DNA of 8,065 bases. Source: Veillonellaceae bacterium. GTDB lineage: Bacteria; Bacillota_C; Negativicutes; UBA1444. The notes under the pieces were generated by a model. It worked only from the letters and a program-made list of their open reading frames with translations. It was not told the DNA's origin and did not search any database. Below are positions 1 through 6,699 of the stretch, one piece after another. How positions within the stretch are numbered: the stretch's first letter is position 1; each line of letters starts with the position of its first letter. The stretch is from the NCBI GenBank assembly GCA_012798135.1, contig JAAZNU010000255.1, positions 1 to 8,065 on the forward strand, given 5' to 3'. The translations under genes and the position numbers were made by a program.

Positions 1-13
1 CCTTAATAATGTT
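1..13. repeat. Probable left terminal inverted repeat of the IS (incomplete)
   Basis: The sequence CCTTAATAATGTT pairs imperfectly with the reverse complement of 1436-1448 (CCTTAAAAAAGGT). It has the six matching bases CCTTAA at its outer edge. The outer end is cut by the window boundary. Confidence 0.4.
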
Positions 14-78
14 ATAAACACAAGATTGTCAATAAAATGTGATAACTTTTTGATAAATAATATTGCCGAATTTTGTAA

Positions 79-1431
<1,353 letters not shown>

Positions 1432-1435
1432 AAAG

Positions 1436-1449
1436 ACCTTTTTTAAGGG
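1436..1449. repeat. Probable right terminal inverted repeat of the IS
   Basis: ACCTTTTTTAAGGG lies five bases after the transposase stop codon and is the inverted partner of the first bases of the window. The repeat may extend further outward (GACGACTAATT), but the left counterpart is not visible, so the true boundary is uncertain by several bases. Confidence 0.4.
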
Positions 1450-1453
1450 ACGA

Positions 1454-1531
1454 CTAATTAAAGATGTGGGTAGTACAGCAATTGAAGTTGTAAAGATAAA
1501 TCCCGTAAGGTTATTAAACATTTTTATGTAA
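1454..1531 (+). pseudogene. Possible 3' tail of a gene interrupted by the IS
   Basis: Immediately after the IS right end a frame stays open to a TAA at 1529-1531. It encodes 'LIKDVGSTAIEVVKINPVRLLNIFM' in two parts: LIKDVGSTAIEV and VKINPVRLLNIFM. It has no start codon of its own. The composition looks protein-like, and the NPVxxL ending recalls the C-termini of FtsX/MacB-type permeases, but that resemblance is weak. It could equally be a chance open frame of about 25 codons. Confidence 0.25.
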
Positions 1532-1532
1532 A

Positions 1533-1563
1533 TTTGGGGTATAAAAGCACTGAATAATATTTG
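1533..1563 (+). promoter_or_regulatory. Candidate promoter of the Fur-family regulator
   Basis: TTTG at 1533-1536 is followed after 18 bases by TAATATTTG at 1555-1563. The layout is close to the Bacteroidota -33/-7 arrangement (TTTG, about 19 bases, TAnnTTTG), but with one extra base inside the -7 element. The 9-base direct repeat AATATTTGT occurs at 1556-1564 and again at 1571-1579, next to the start codon, and might be part of an autoregulatory site. Confidence 0.35.
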
Positions 1564-1583
1564 TCTCATAAATATTTGTAGGA

Positions 1584-1997
1584 ATGGATAATAAAGAAAT
1601 TGAACAAAAACTCGAATCGAAAAACGTCAAACCAACAGCCATGCGCATCCTGGTTTATAAAACACTTGCGGAATCCGGGAAAGCGCTGAGCCTGGCGGAA
1701 TTGGAGCAACGATTTGAAAAAGTGGAGCGTTCAACCATTTTCAGGGCGCTTAAATCATTTGAGGACAATTTCATTGTACATACCGTTGATGATGGTTCAG
1801 GTTCGGTGAAGTATGCCGTTTGCGATGATGAATGTACCTGTAATATACATGACCTGCACGTTCATTTTTATTGTACCCGTTGCGGCAGAACACGTTGCAT
1901 GAAAGAACTTCCAATTCCCAACATTAAACTGCCTGAAGGCTACACCTACGATAATGCGCAATTCATCATTAAAGGGGTGTGCCCGCGCTGCGATTAA
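1584..1997 (+). CDS. Fur-family metal-responsive transcriptional repressor
   Basis: A 137-residue protein of normal Fur-family length. An N-terminal winged helix (about 15-68, with 'KPTAMRILVYKTL' and 'VERSTIFRALKSFE') precedes the dimerisation and metal-binding domain. 'HDLHVHFYC' (His89, His92, His94) matches the regulatory metal site region. Cys97-x2-Cys100 and Cys133-x2-Cys136 form the typical structural zinc site. It has extra cysteines just before the histidines (Cys80, Cys84, Cys86), unlike E. coli Fur. It sits directly upstream of, and in the same direction as, a metal-export operon with an inverted-repeat operator between them. It is therefore probably the local repressor of that operon, sensing zinc or a related divalent metal. 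Whether it is better called Zur-like, PerR-like or another subgroup cannot be decided from motifs alone. ATG 1584 is the first Met, with GTAGGA immediately upstream. Confidence 0.9.
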   Translation: MDNKEIEQKLESKNVKPTAMRILVYKTLAESGKALSLAELEQRFEKVERSTIFRALKSFEDNFIVHTVDDGSGSVKYAVCDDECTCNIHDLHVHFYCTRCGRTRCMKELPIPNIKLPEGYTYDNAQFIIKGVCPRCD

Positions 1998-2000
1998 ACT

Positions 2001-2017
2001 TTGCAATAGTGTTGCAC
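2001..2017. promoter_or_regulatory. Inverted-repeat operator, probable binding site of the Fur-family repressor
   Basis: TTGCAA-TAGTG-TTGCAC contains the perfect half-sites TGCAA and TTGCA separated by five bases. It begins three bases after the regulator's stop codon and ends eleven bases before a TAnnTTTG -7 element, so a bound dimer would block the promoter. The layout is one base away from the TTGCAA-N5-TTGCAA box bound by Streptomyces Nur, a Fur-family protein. Assignment to this particular repressor is inference. Confidence 0.6.
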
Positions 2018-2028
2018 TAACTTATTGG

Positions 2029-2036
2029 TAATTTTG
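2029..2036 (+). promoter_or_regulatory. -7 promoter element of the metal operon
   Basis: TAATTTTG matches the Bacteroidota TAnnTTTG -7 consensus exactly and lies 43 bases before the first gene. No well-spaced TTTG -33 box is evident; the region where it would fall is occupied by the operator at 2001-2017. Confidence 0.5.
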
Positions 2037-2079
2037 ATGTTGAAATTATTAGAATGTCTAACATTAAAAATTATTAATT

Positions 2080-2604
2080 ATGAAAACTGGAAAATTTAAA
2101 ATGGCTTTTTTACTTGCAGGATTGATTGTTTTTTCTGCATCGCAGGCAATGGCACAACCTCATTGTTGTAACTCAAACTGGTCGGTAAACGCTAATGCCC
2201 AATGGTGGAACAACAATACCCCGGCGGAATATGCCTTATCAGCCGAACAAATTACGGAAATCAATGAGCTACGTAAAAACAGTTACGAGAAAAAGCTTCC
2301 AATCGAAAACGAGCTTCGCAGTTTAAGAATAGAATATCAGGCAGCAAACTCAAATCCCGAGCTGGATGTAAAAAAGGTGAAATCACTGAGAAGCACTATC
2401 CGCGATAAAGAAGAAAAAATTGAGGATATCAACCTGGAGACAAAAGTTCAGGTAAAAAAACTTCTTACTGAAAAGCAGCTTACCTACTTTAACAACAACA
2501 ATTACAATTGGTGGGATATGTCGGAAAATTGCTGGCATGCAGGTAATATGGGAATGAATTCTCGTAAACAGATGATGATGTCACGTCGCAGCAATTGTTG
2601 GTAA
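2080..2604 (+). CDS. Exported CpxP/Spy-like periplasmic metal-sensor or chaperone protein
   Basis: A 174-residue protein with a clear signal peptide (hydrophobic 8-22, likely cleaved after AMA at 25). The mature part is mostly alpha-helical and highly charged (about 52-135). It contains two LTxxQ-like motifs, LSAEQ (53-57) and LTEKQ (129-133), which mark the Spy/CpxP/ZraP/CnrX superfamily of periplasmic four-helix hairpins that bind metals or unfolded proteins. Both ends are rich in potential metal ligands: 'HCC' at 28-30, then Cys151, His153, a run of Met residues (157-167) and Cys173. It is the first gene after the operator and promoter, so it is probably the most strongly induced. The likely role is metal buffering, sensing or envelope protection; exact function unknown. 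Confidence 0.75.
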   Translation: MKTGKFKMAFLLAGLIVFSASQAMAQPHCCNSNWSVNANAQWWNNNTPAEYALSAEQITEINELRKNSYEKKLPIENELRSLRIEYQAANSNPELDVKKVKSLRSTIRDKEEKIEDINLETKVQVKKLLTEKQLTYFNNNNYNWWDMSENCWHAGNMGMNSRKQMMMSRRSNCW

Positions 2605-2642
2605 ACACCAGTTCGGTTTTTAAAAAAACAAGCGATAAAAAG

Positions 2643-2650
2643 AAAGGAGA
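2643..2650 (+). promoter_or_regulatory. Strong Shine-Dalgarno sequence
   Basis: AAAGGAGA lies five bases before ATG 2656 (eight before a second in-frame ATG at 2659). Such a clear anti-16S match is uncommon in Bacteroidota and favours one of these two starts for the SHOCT gene. Confidence 0.6.
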
Positions 2651-2655
2651 ATGTT

Positions 2656-2889
2656 ATGATGGATGGATTTGGGTGTCACGGATGGGGAATGGGAATGGGC
2701 TGGTGGTGGGTTATAGGGCTCATTATCGTAATTGCCGTTGTTTGGATGGTTGTTAAAGGAATGAGTCAAAATAACCGCCCCGGCAACCTACCCGAAAGTA
2801 AGTCGGCGCTCGATATTTTAAAAGAGCGTTATGCCAAGGGAGAAATTGATAAACAAGAATTTGAAGAACGAAAAAAAGATTTAATGTAA
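2656..2889 (+). CDS. Small membrane protein with C-terminal SHOCT domain
   Basis: This 77-residue protein has a Gly/Met/Trp-rich N-terminus with one Cys and one His (Cys7, His8), one transmembrane helix (about 17-34), a short linker, and a C-terminal SHOCT motif (about 51-77: 'ALDILKERYAKGEIDKQEF'). SHOCT is a short helical module found at the ends of many bacterial membrane and secreted proteins and is thought to mediate oligomerisation or interaction. Small proteins of this layout are common in copper and heavy-metal islands of Bacteroidota. It lies 51 bases after the Spy-like gene and 11 bases before the DUF302 gene, so co-transcription is likely. The biochemical role is unknown. Confidence 0.8.
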   Translation: MMDGFGCHGWGMGMGWWWVIGLIIVIAVVWMVVKGMSQNNRPGNLPESKSALDILKERYAKGEIDKQEFEERKKDLM

Positions 2890-2900
2890 AATAAAAAATC

Positions 2901-3287
2901 ATGAAGTATTATATTGAAAAAACAACAGAGTACGGTTTCGATGAAGCTATCGAAAAAGTAACCGAAGAACTGAAAAAAGAAGGTTTCGGGGTGTTGACCG
3001 AAATTGATGTACAGGCTACTTTAAAAAAGAAGCTGGACGTAAATTTCAAAAAATACCAGATTTTAGGGGCTTGCAATCCACCCTTTGCTCATGAAGCATT
3101 GATAGCGGAAAACAAAATCGGAGCCATGCTTCCCTGCAATGTAATTGTGCAGGAGCTGGATAATGGCAAAACAGAAGTAGCTGCCGTTGACCCGGTGGCT
3201 TCCATGCTGGCGGTTCAAAACGACAAATTAAGTGCAATTGCCGAAGAAATCAGGTCGAAACTTCAAAAGGTAATTGAAAGCGTATAA
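2901..3287 (+). CDS. DUF302 domain protein
   Basis: A 128-residue soluble protein consisting of one DUF302 domain. The recognisable family segments are 'GFDEAIEKVTEELKKEGFGVL' split as GFDEAIEKV (12-20) and EGFGVLTEID (27-36), then 'GACNPPFAHEAL' (56-67), 'LPCNVIV' (77-83) and 'VDPVASM' (96-102). Conserved Cys58 and Cys79 could be metal or redox ligands. DUF302 proteins often occur with metal-efflux or sulfur genes, but the activity is not established. There is no signal peptide, so it is probably cytoplasmic. The gene lies 11 bases after the SHOCT gene, consistent with one operon. Confidence 0.88.
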   Translation: MKYYIEKTTEYGFDEAIEKVTEELKKEGFGVLTEIDVQATLKKKLDVNFKKYQILGACNPPFAHEALIAENKIGAMLPCNVIVQELDNGKTEVAAVDPVASMLAVQNDKLSAIAEEIRSKLQKVIESV

Positions 3288-3331
3288 TACGGCTGAAATT
3301 TTAACCTAAAGTAGTTCAAAAATAATTGAAA

Positions 3332-3799
3332 ATGAGAAAACAACTGTTGTTATTAACCTTCGTACTTTTCTGGATATTCACAGCGAATGCCCAGGAAGGC
3401 GAACGGTTAAAAGTAATCACAGGGGTACGTGTTAACCCTTTTGTGATGTACGATTTTGACGGTAACAAAACGGAAATAACGCGTATCCATGCCGAGTTGG
3501 GCGCCATGTTCAATAATAAAACCTACCTGTCGGTGGGATACACGCCCTTTGCCAATACCATCTACAATTTTAACGAATACTGGTTTGTAGGGTTCGGCAA
3601 AAAAATCCCGGTATCGTGGGTTTTGGCGGAAGAGTATATGATAGATGAAAATAAATTCATAGTCCAGACCGGCCTCAATTTCAAATTAGGGAACGTGGGA
3701 AATGCGTTTGTATTTCTGTTTACCCCTGTTGATAATATTGACTGGGGCTTGAAAGTGGGCGCTTTTATTCCTTTAAATGTGGTTTTGCATAAAGATTAG
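3332..3799 (+). CDS. Small exported beta-rich protein, unknown function
   Basis: From ATG 3332 this gives 155 residues; an in-frame TTG at 3326 would add two residues but is less likely. Residues 1-20 form a signal peptide ending in 'TANA|Q'. The mature part has alternating hydrophobic and polar residues and many aromatics, as in short outer-membrane beta-barrels or periplasmic beta-sandwiches ('TYLSVGYTPFANTIYNF', 'FIVQTGLNFKL', 'DWGLKVGAFIPLNVVL'). No family was recognised. It is 44 bases after the DUF302 gene and five bases before the HMA-CDF transporter, so it is probably translated from the same transcript. A role in outer-membrane passage or sensing of the exported metal is only a guess. 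Confidence 0.7.
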   Translation: MRKQLLLLTFVLFWIFTANAQEGERLKVITGVRVNPFVMYDFDGNKTEITRIHAELGAMFNNKTYLSVGYTPFANTIYNFNEYWFVGFGKKIPVSWVLAEEYMIDENKFIVQTGLNFKLGNVGNAFVFLFTPVDNIDWGLKVGAFIPLNVVLHKD

Positions 3800-3804
3800 T
3801 TCAC

Positions 3805-4596
3805 ATGTTCAAATCTGTATTTACCATCAGTAAAATGGACTGCCCTTCCGAAGAATCCCTTATCAGGATGAAGCTGGAAGGGATTTCATCCGTTAAAAAC
3901 CTAGTTTTTGATATTGAAAACCGGAAGCTGGAGGTATATCATTCAGGCCCTGTGGATGAAATCCACCAGGCAATCAGCCAGCTAAAATTAGGTGACAAAC
4001 TCGGAAATACTACCGAAACGGAATTACCGCCCGGTGCACACGATTCACAACAGCTGAAAATACTCTGGTGGGTGCTGGGCATCAATTTTACCTTTTTCGT
4101 GGTGGAAATTACCACAGGCTGGATTTCGCACTCCATGGGACTTGTGGCCGATTCTCTGGACATGCTGGCTGATTCTATTGTTTACGGGCTCAGCCTTTTT
4201 GCAGTGGGTGCGGCCATTTCACGAAAGAAAAAAGTAGCCAAAATCAGCGGGTATTTCCAGATGGGGCTGGCTACGCTGGGTTTTGCCGAAGTGCTGCGAC
4301 GTTTTTTCAGCAATAGCGAAACGCCCCTTTTTCAGTGGATGATTATTGTTTCCATCCTGGCGCTTGCCGGAAACCTGGTTTCGTTGTGGCTCATCAACAA
4401 AGCCAAAAGCAAAGAAGCGCACATGCAGGCCAGCGCCATATTCACCTCCAACGACATCATCGTGAACGGCGGGGTTATCCTGGCCGGTATGCTGGTGTAT
4501 TTACTAAACAGCAAATGGCCTGATTTGGTCATTGGTGGCATTGTTTTCACCTTTGTGATGCGCGGGGCAGTGAGGATTTTAAAACTTTCGAAGTAA
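3805..4596 (+). CDS. HMA-CDF fusion cation transporter lacking the CDF C-terminal domain
   Basis: This 263-residue inner-membrane protein begins with a heavy-metal-associated ferredoxin-like domain (about 1-65). Its metal loop reads 'MDCPSEES' (11-18), with one Cys and two Glu in place of the classical CxxC. Six hydrophobic segments follow (about 86-104, 111-135, 148-167, 177-198, 213-233, 238-257), in the CDF pattern. In TM2 the metal-site pair is Asp119-x3-Asp123, as in YiiP, rather than HxxxD. In TM5 the expected HxxxD appears as Phe213-x3-Asp217. The protein stops right after TM6, so it lacks the cytoplasmic dimerisation and metal-sensing domain of normal CDFs. It lies five bases after the upstream gene and six before a canonical CDF, implying translational coupling. 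Likely a divalent-metal transporter or partner of the second CDF; metal specificity cannot be told. Confidence 0.85.
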   Translation: MFKSVFTISKMDCPSEESLIRMKLEGISSVKNLVFDIENRKLEVYHSGPVDEIHQAISQLKLGDKLGNTTETELPPGAHDSQQLKILWWVLGINFTFFVVEITTGWISHSMGLVADSLDMLADSIVYGLSLFAVGAAISRKKKVAKISGYFQMGLATLGFAEVLRRFFSNSETPLFQWMIIVSILALAGNLVSLWLINKAKSKEAHMQASAIFTSNDIIVNGGVILAGMLVYLLNSKWPDLVIGGIVFTFVMRGAVRILKLSK

Positions 4597-4602
4597 TCAA
4601 TT

Positions 4603-5493
4603 ATGGCACACGCGCATGAACATACTACGCAAAAAAGTTACGGAAAAGCTTTTGCCATTGGCATTGGTTTAAACATCGCCTTTGTTGCTGTTGAAATATT
4701 TTATGGTCTGGCAGCCAACTCATCAGCATTATTAGCCGATGCAGGTCACAATGCCAGCGACGTTCTGTGTTTGATTTTTGCCTGGGCAGCAATCCGGCTT
4801 GCTTCTATAAAGCCAAAAGGGAAATATACATACGGTCTTCGAAAAACAACCATCCTTGTATCGATACTCAATGCGCTATTGCTTTTTGGAGCAGTAATAG
4901 CCATCGGTTGGGATGCCATAGGGAAATTCAAAAATCCCGAACCCGTGGCAGGTACTCAAGTGATGATTGTTGCCGGAATAGGCGTGGTAATCAATACCAT
5001 TACGGCTTTGCTGTTTATGAAAGGCCAAAAAGTCGACCTGAACATCAAAGGAGCATTCCTGCACATGGCTGCCGATGCCGGGGTGTCGTTGGGAGTGGTT
5101 GTTGCCGGATTATTGATTAACCTCACCGGAATCGAATGGATTGACCCGGTAATGAGTTTTATCATCATCCTGGTCATCCTTTGGGGCACCTGGCGCTTGT
5201 TTACCGATTCCATAGATTTGGCGCTGGATGCCGTACCTAAAAACATCAACCTCGAAAAAGTCAGGGAATTACTGTTGGCACAAAAAGGTGTTGAAGAAAT
5301 TCACGACCTACATGTTTGGGCAATGAGCACCACCCAAATAGCTTTAACCGCCCACCTGATAATGCCCAAAGGGTATCATGATAAATTTATTGCTGAATTA
5401 CAGGAGAAACTTGAACACGAATTCGGGATAGGACACACAACCTTTCAAATTGAGAATGAAAGGATTGAAAAAGAATGCAAAACTGTTTGTTGA
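4603..5493 (+). CDS. czcD: CDF-family Zn(II)/divalent cation exporter (CzcD/ZitB type)
   Basis: At 296 residues this is a full-length cation diffusion facilitator: a proton antiporter moving zinc, and often cobalt or cadmium, from the cytoplasm to the periplasm. It has a His-rich N-terminus (His3, His5, His7) and six transmembrane helices (between about 15 and 205). The canonical transport site is His49-x3-Asp53 in TM2 ('ADAGHNASD') and His154-x3-Asp158 in TM5 ('FLHMAADAG'). A cytoplasmic C-terminal domain (about 211-285) has 'VEEIHDLHVWAMS' and 'GIGHTTFQIE', typical of the family's regulatory zinc sites, plus a terminal Cys292/Cys296 pair. The gene is six bases downstream of the HMA-CDF gene. 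The symbol is by family resemblance; zitB would be an equally fair name. Confidence 0.92.
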   Translation: MAHAHEHTTQKSYGKAFAIGIGLNIAFVAVEIFYGLAANSSALLADAGHNASDVLCLIFAWAAIRLASIKPKGKYTYGLRKTTILVSILNALLLFGAVIAIGWDAIGKFKNPEPVAGTQVMIVAGIGVVINTITALLFMKGQKVDLNIKGAFLHMAADAGVSLGVVVAGLLINLTGIEWIDPVMSFIIILVILWGTWRLFTDSIDLALDAVPKNINLEKVRELLLAQKGVEEIHDLHVWAMSTTQIALTAHLIMPKGYHDKFIAELQEKLEHEFGIGHTTFQIENERIEKECKTVC

Positions 5494-5506
5494 AAACTTT
5501 AAAGAA

Positions 5507-5710
5507 ATGAAAATTCAATACCATTCAATCATAACCTGCCCAAATTGCGGGCATCAAAAAGAAGAAGAAATGCCGGAGGGTTCCTGCCAGTTCTTTTATG
5601 AATGTAAAAATTGCCATACCGTTTTAAAACCAAAACAGGGCGATTGTTGCGTGTTTTGTTCGTATGGAACAGAAAAGTGTCCTCCCATTCAATCTGGGCA
5701 ATGTTGTTGA
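5507..5710 (+). CDS. Small Cys-rich GDCCVxC-family protein
   Basis: A 67-residue protein with eleven cysteines. An N-terminal zinc-ribbon-like part has Cys11-x2-Cys14 and Cys33-x2-Cys36, and Cys27 lies between them. The signature 'GDCCVFCSYG' (45-54) is followed by 'KCPPIQ' and ends in Cys-Cys. I recognise this as the GDCCVxC family, in which some members are annotated as selenoproteins; here every position is an ordinary Cys codon. The ATG at 5507, thirteen bases after the CDF stop, starts right before the conserved part. An in-frame ATG at 5450 would overlap the CDF gene by 44 bases and add 19 unconserved residues, so it is rejected. As last gene of the operon it probably binds or reduces metal or thiol species; function is unproven. 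Confidence 0.8.
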   Translation: MKIQYHSIITCPNCGHQKEEEMPEGSCQFFYECKNCHTVLKPKQGDCCVFCSYGTEKCPPIQSGQCC

Positions 5711-5990
5711 ATTTTTGTTTATATAAAATTTAGTTCTTAAAATCATTAGAAAGCCCACCCTATTTGTTAGCACATTGGCAAGCCCCACAAGCAAACACAC
5801 GACCAAAGCTTACCAAAGAGCTTACAAAGCCAGCCCAAGTAACCGCCTTTAAGGGCGGTTTTAGGGTTGCCCTCCCACAAAAAAGCAAAATAAATTTGTG
5901 CTTCGTGGATAGGTTGGTGCGGATTGAAAAAGACAGTGAAATGACAGCTAAATAATTGATAAACAGACAGAAATGAATGAACACCAGCCC
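5711..5990. other. Noncoding stretch between metal operon and cassette array
   Basis: No convincing gene is seen. The stretch contains a hairpin terminator (5841-5863) and a second possible hairpin, CACAAA (5876-5881) with TTTGTG (5895-5900). It also contains GTTAGCACATT (5766-5776), which resembles the start of cassette 2 (GTTAGCACACATT). The block from about 5766 to 5915 reminds me of a dispersed intergenic element seen in other Bacteroidota, with a terminator core and a following 'GCTTCGTGGATAG'-like motif; that is recall only. It may be the remains of a further cassette upstream of site A. Confidence 0.4.
5841..5863 (+). terminator. Rho-independent terminator-like hairpin
   Basis: AACCGCC (5841-5847) and GGCGGTT (5854-5860) form a perfect seven-pair GC-rich stem with a six-base loop (TTTAAG), followed by a short T-run. 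It lies 130 bases after the last gene of the metal operon and could end that transcript. The stem also resembles the inner boxes of the cassette sites (AACCGC/GCGGTT). Confidence 0.6.
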
Positions 5991-5991
5991 C

Positions 5992-6120
5992 TAACACGCG
6001 GTCATAAAACATTGCGCGGATAGTGCTATATTTGAGCAATATAACATTTAATCAACAGCTTAGCGGGCTGATAAGTTTGTGTTTCAAAATGCGCAACGTT
6101 TCATACCGCCGACCGTTATG
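5992..6120 (+). repeat. attC-like cassette recombination site A (divergent)
   Basis: It runs from TAAC (5992-5995) to GTTA (6115-6118), 127 nt, within two bases of sites B and C. Inner boxes GCGGT (5998-6002) and ACCGC (6105-6109) pair, and the right side has the shared block CCGACCGTTA. The interior differs from B and C and contains its own hairpin TATATT/AATATA (6027-6032/6038-6043). GTTATGCGCA (6115-6124) is the start of cassette 1 and is exactly complementary to the left arm of site B. A shorter alternative left end near 6050 (ATCAAC, then AGCGGGCTGATAAG) cannot be excluded. Confidence 0.55.
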
Positions 6121-6685
6121 CGCAATGACGAAATCCGACGAAACGACAGGAAGTCCTCGATTGACCGCCCAGACTATCGAAAACGATACTTACACGAACC
6201 AATGCGAAAACCAAGCTGAAATCGAAGCGATTGACTGATTCACGGGCGGACGGTCAAGCGTGGACTAACAATAATTTTTTCGGTCTGATAACGTCATAGC
6301 GAAAACAGTGGCCAACCCGAAAGGAAGAAATGAAAAAATCAGGTTTTTAAGGGGTTTAAGGGAGCGATTTAAAAACATTTCTTCTTGCTGAAATAATTGA
6401 CGAAAAAATTATTGCAGCCCAACGCACTGGCTGAAAAGAAAATATTTCCACGATTAGAAAGAAAAACAAAAAAGAAACGATTGAAATCTCGGGAAAACAT
6501 GCCCCGATTTGATTGAAAACGGAGAAGAAAAACGACGACGAAAGAAGAAATCACTGCGCATAACAAGCGGTTCAAACTACTCGGGCTAATGATGCAGATT
6601 CCAATTTTTTTAGTACTTTAGTTTCGGTTTCGCGGGTGATGACGCCGCTGGCAGTTAACTCCCCAGCAGTTTAAACCGCCGACCG
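6116..6685 (+). mobile_element. Integron-like cassette 1, no convincing gene
   Basis: It is bounded by the GTT cut positions of sites A and B. Its 5' end (GTTATGCGCAATGA from 6115) and its own 3' arm (TCACTGCGCATAAC, 6551-6564) are inverted repeats at 13 of 14 positions. The body (6125-6550) is purine-rich on this strand and holds only tiny frames: 33 codons from 6118 and 37 codons from 6125. The 68-residue frame on the other strand starts inside site B and looks like a by-product of the purine bias. The cassette may be noncoding, carry an RNA, or hold a decayed gene. Confidence 0.6.
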
Positions 6686-6699
6686 TTAGCACACATTAT
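6551..6699 (+). repeat. attC-like cassette recombination site B
   Basis: TAAC (6561-6564) to GTTA (6685-6688) spans 128 nt. Boxes GCGGTT (6567-6572) and AACCGC (6674-6679) pair. Further inside AAAC (6574-6577) can pair with GTTT, and CTCGGG with CCCCAG with one mismatch. It shares long blocks with site C: GGGCTAATGATGCAGAT (6583-6599), GATGACGCCGCTGGC (6638-6652) and TTAACTCCCCAGCAG (6655-6669). The left arm belongs to cassette 1 and the right arm (GTTAGCACAC) to cassette 2. The architecture is close to Vibrio cholerae VCR sites (TAACAA...GGCGGGCGTTA). Confidence 0.72.

Noticed and set aside
3062..3074. TTAGGGGCT, resembling the missing partner of site A's left arm
   Set aside because: It lies within the DUF302 coding sequence with no neighbouring stem boxes or CGACC block; a chance nine-base match.
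3133..3153. Inverted repeat CCTGCA...TGCAGG, superficially like the TGCAA/TTGCA operator
   Set aside because: It is inside the DUF302 gene, has a different spacing and needs a bulge to match the operator; probably chance.
3326..3331. TTG start two codons upstream for the small exported protein
   Set aside because: The ATG at 3332 gives a proper signal peptide and is the more usual start codon.
4746..5249. Several open frames on both strands overlapping the CzcD-type gene
   Set aside because: They are shadows of a well-supported CDF gene, lacking motifs or start signals.
5450..5506. Upstream in-frame extension of the GDCCVxC gene
   Set aside because: It overlaps the CDF coding sequence and adds 19 residues outside the conserved family region; ATG 5507 is well placed.
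5764..5955. 63-residue open frame on the plus strand after the metal operon
   Set aside because: It runs through the perfect terminator hairpin at 5841-5860 and shows no protein family features.
6023..6238. 71-residue open frame spanning site A and the start of cassette 1
   Set aside because: It crosses a recombination boundary, so its first half would belong to another cassette; the part from 6125 is only 37 codons.
6369..6575. 68-residue open frame on the minus strand in cassette 1
   Set aside because: It starts inside site B and is Phe/Ser/Arg rich, as expected from the complement of purine-rich DNA; no motif or start signal supports it.
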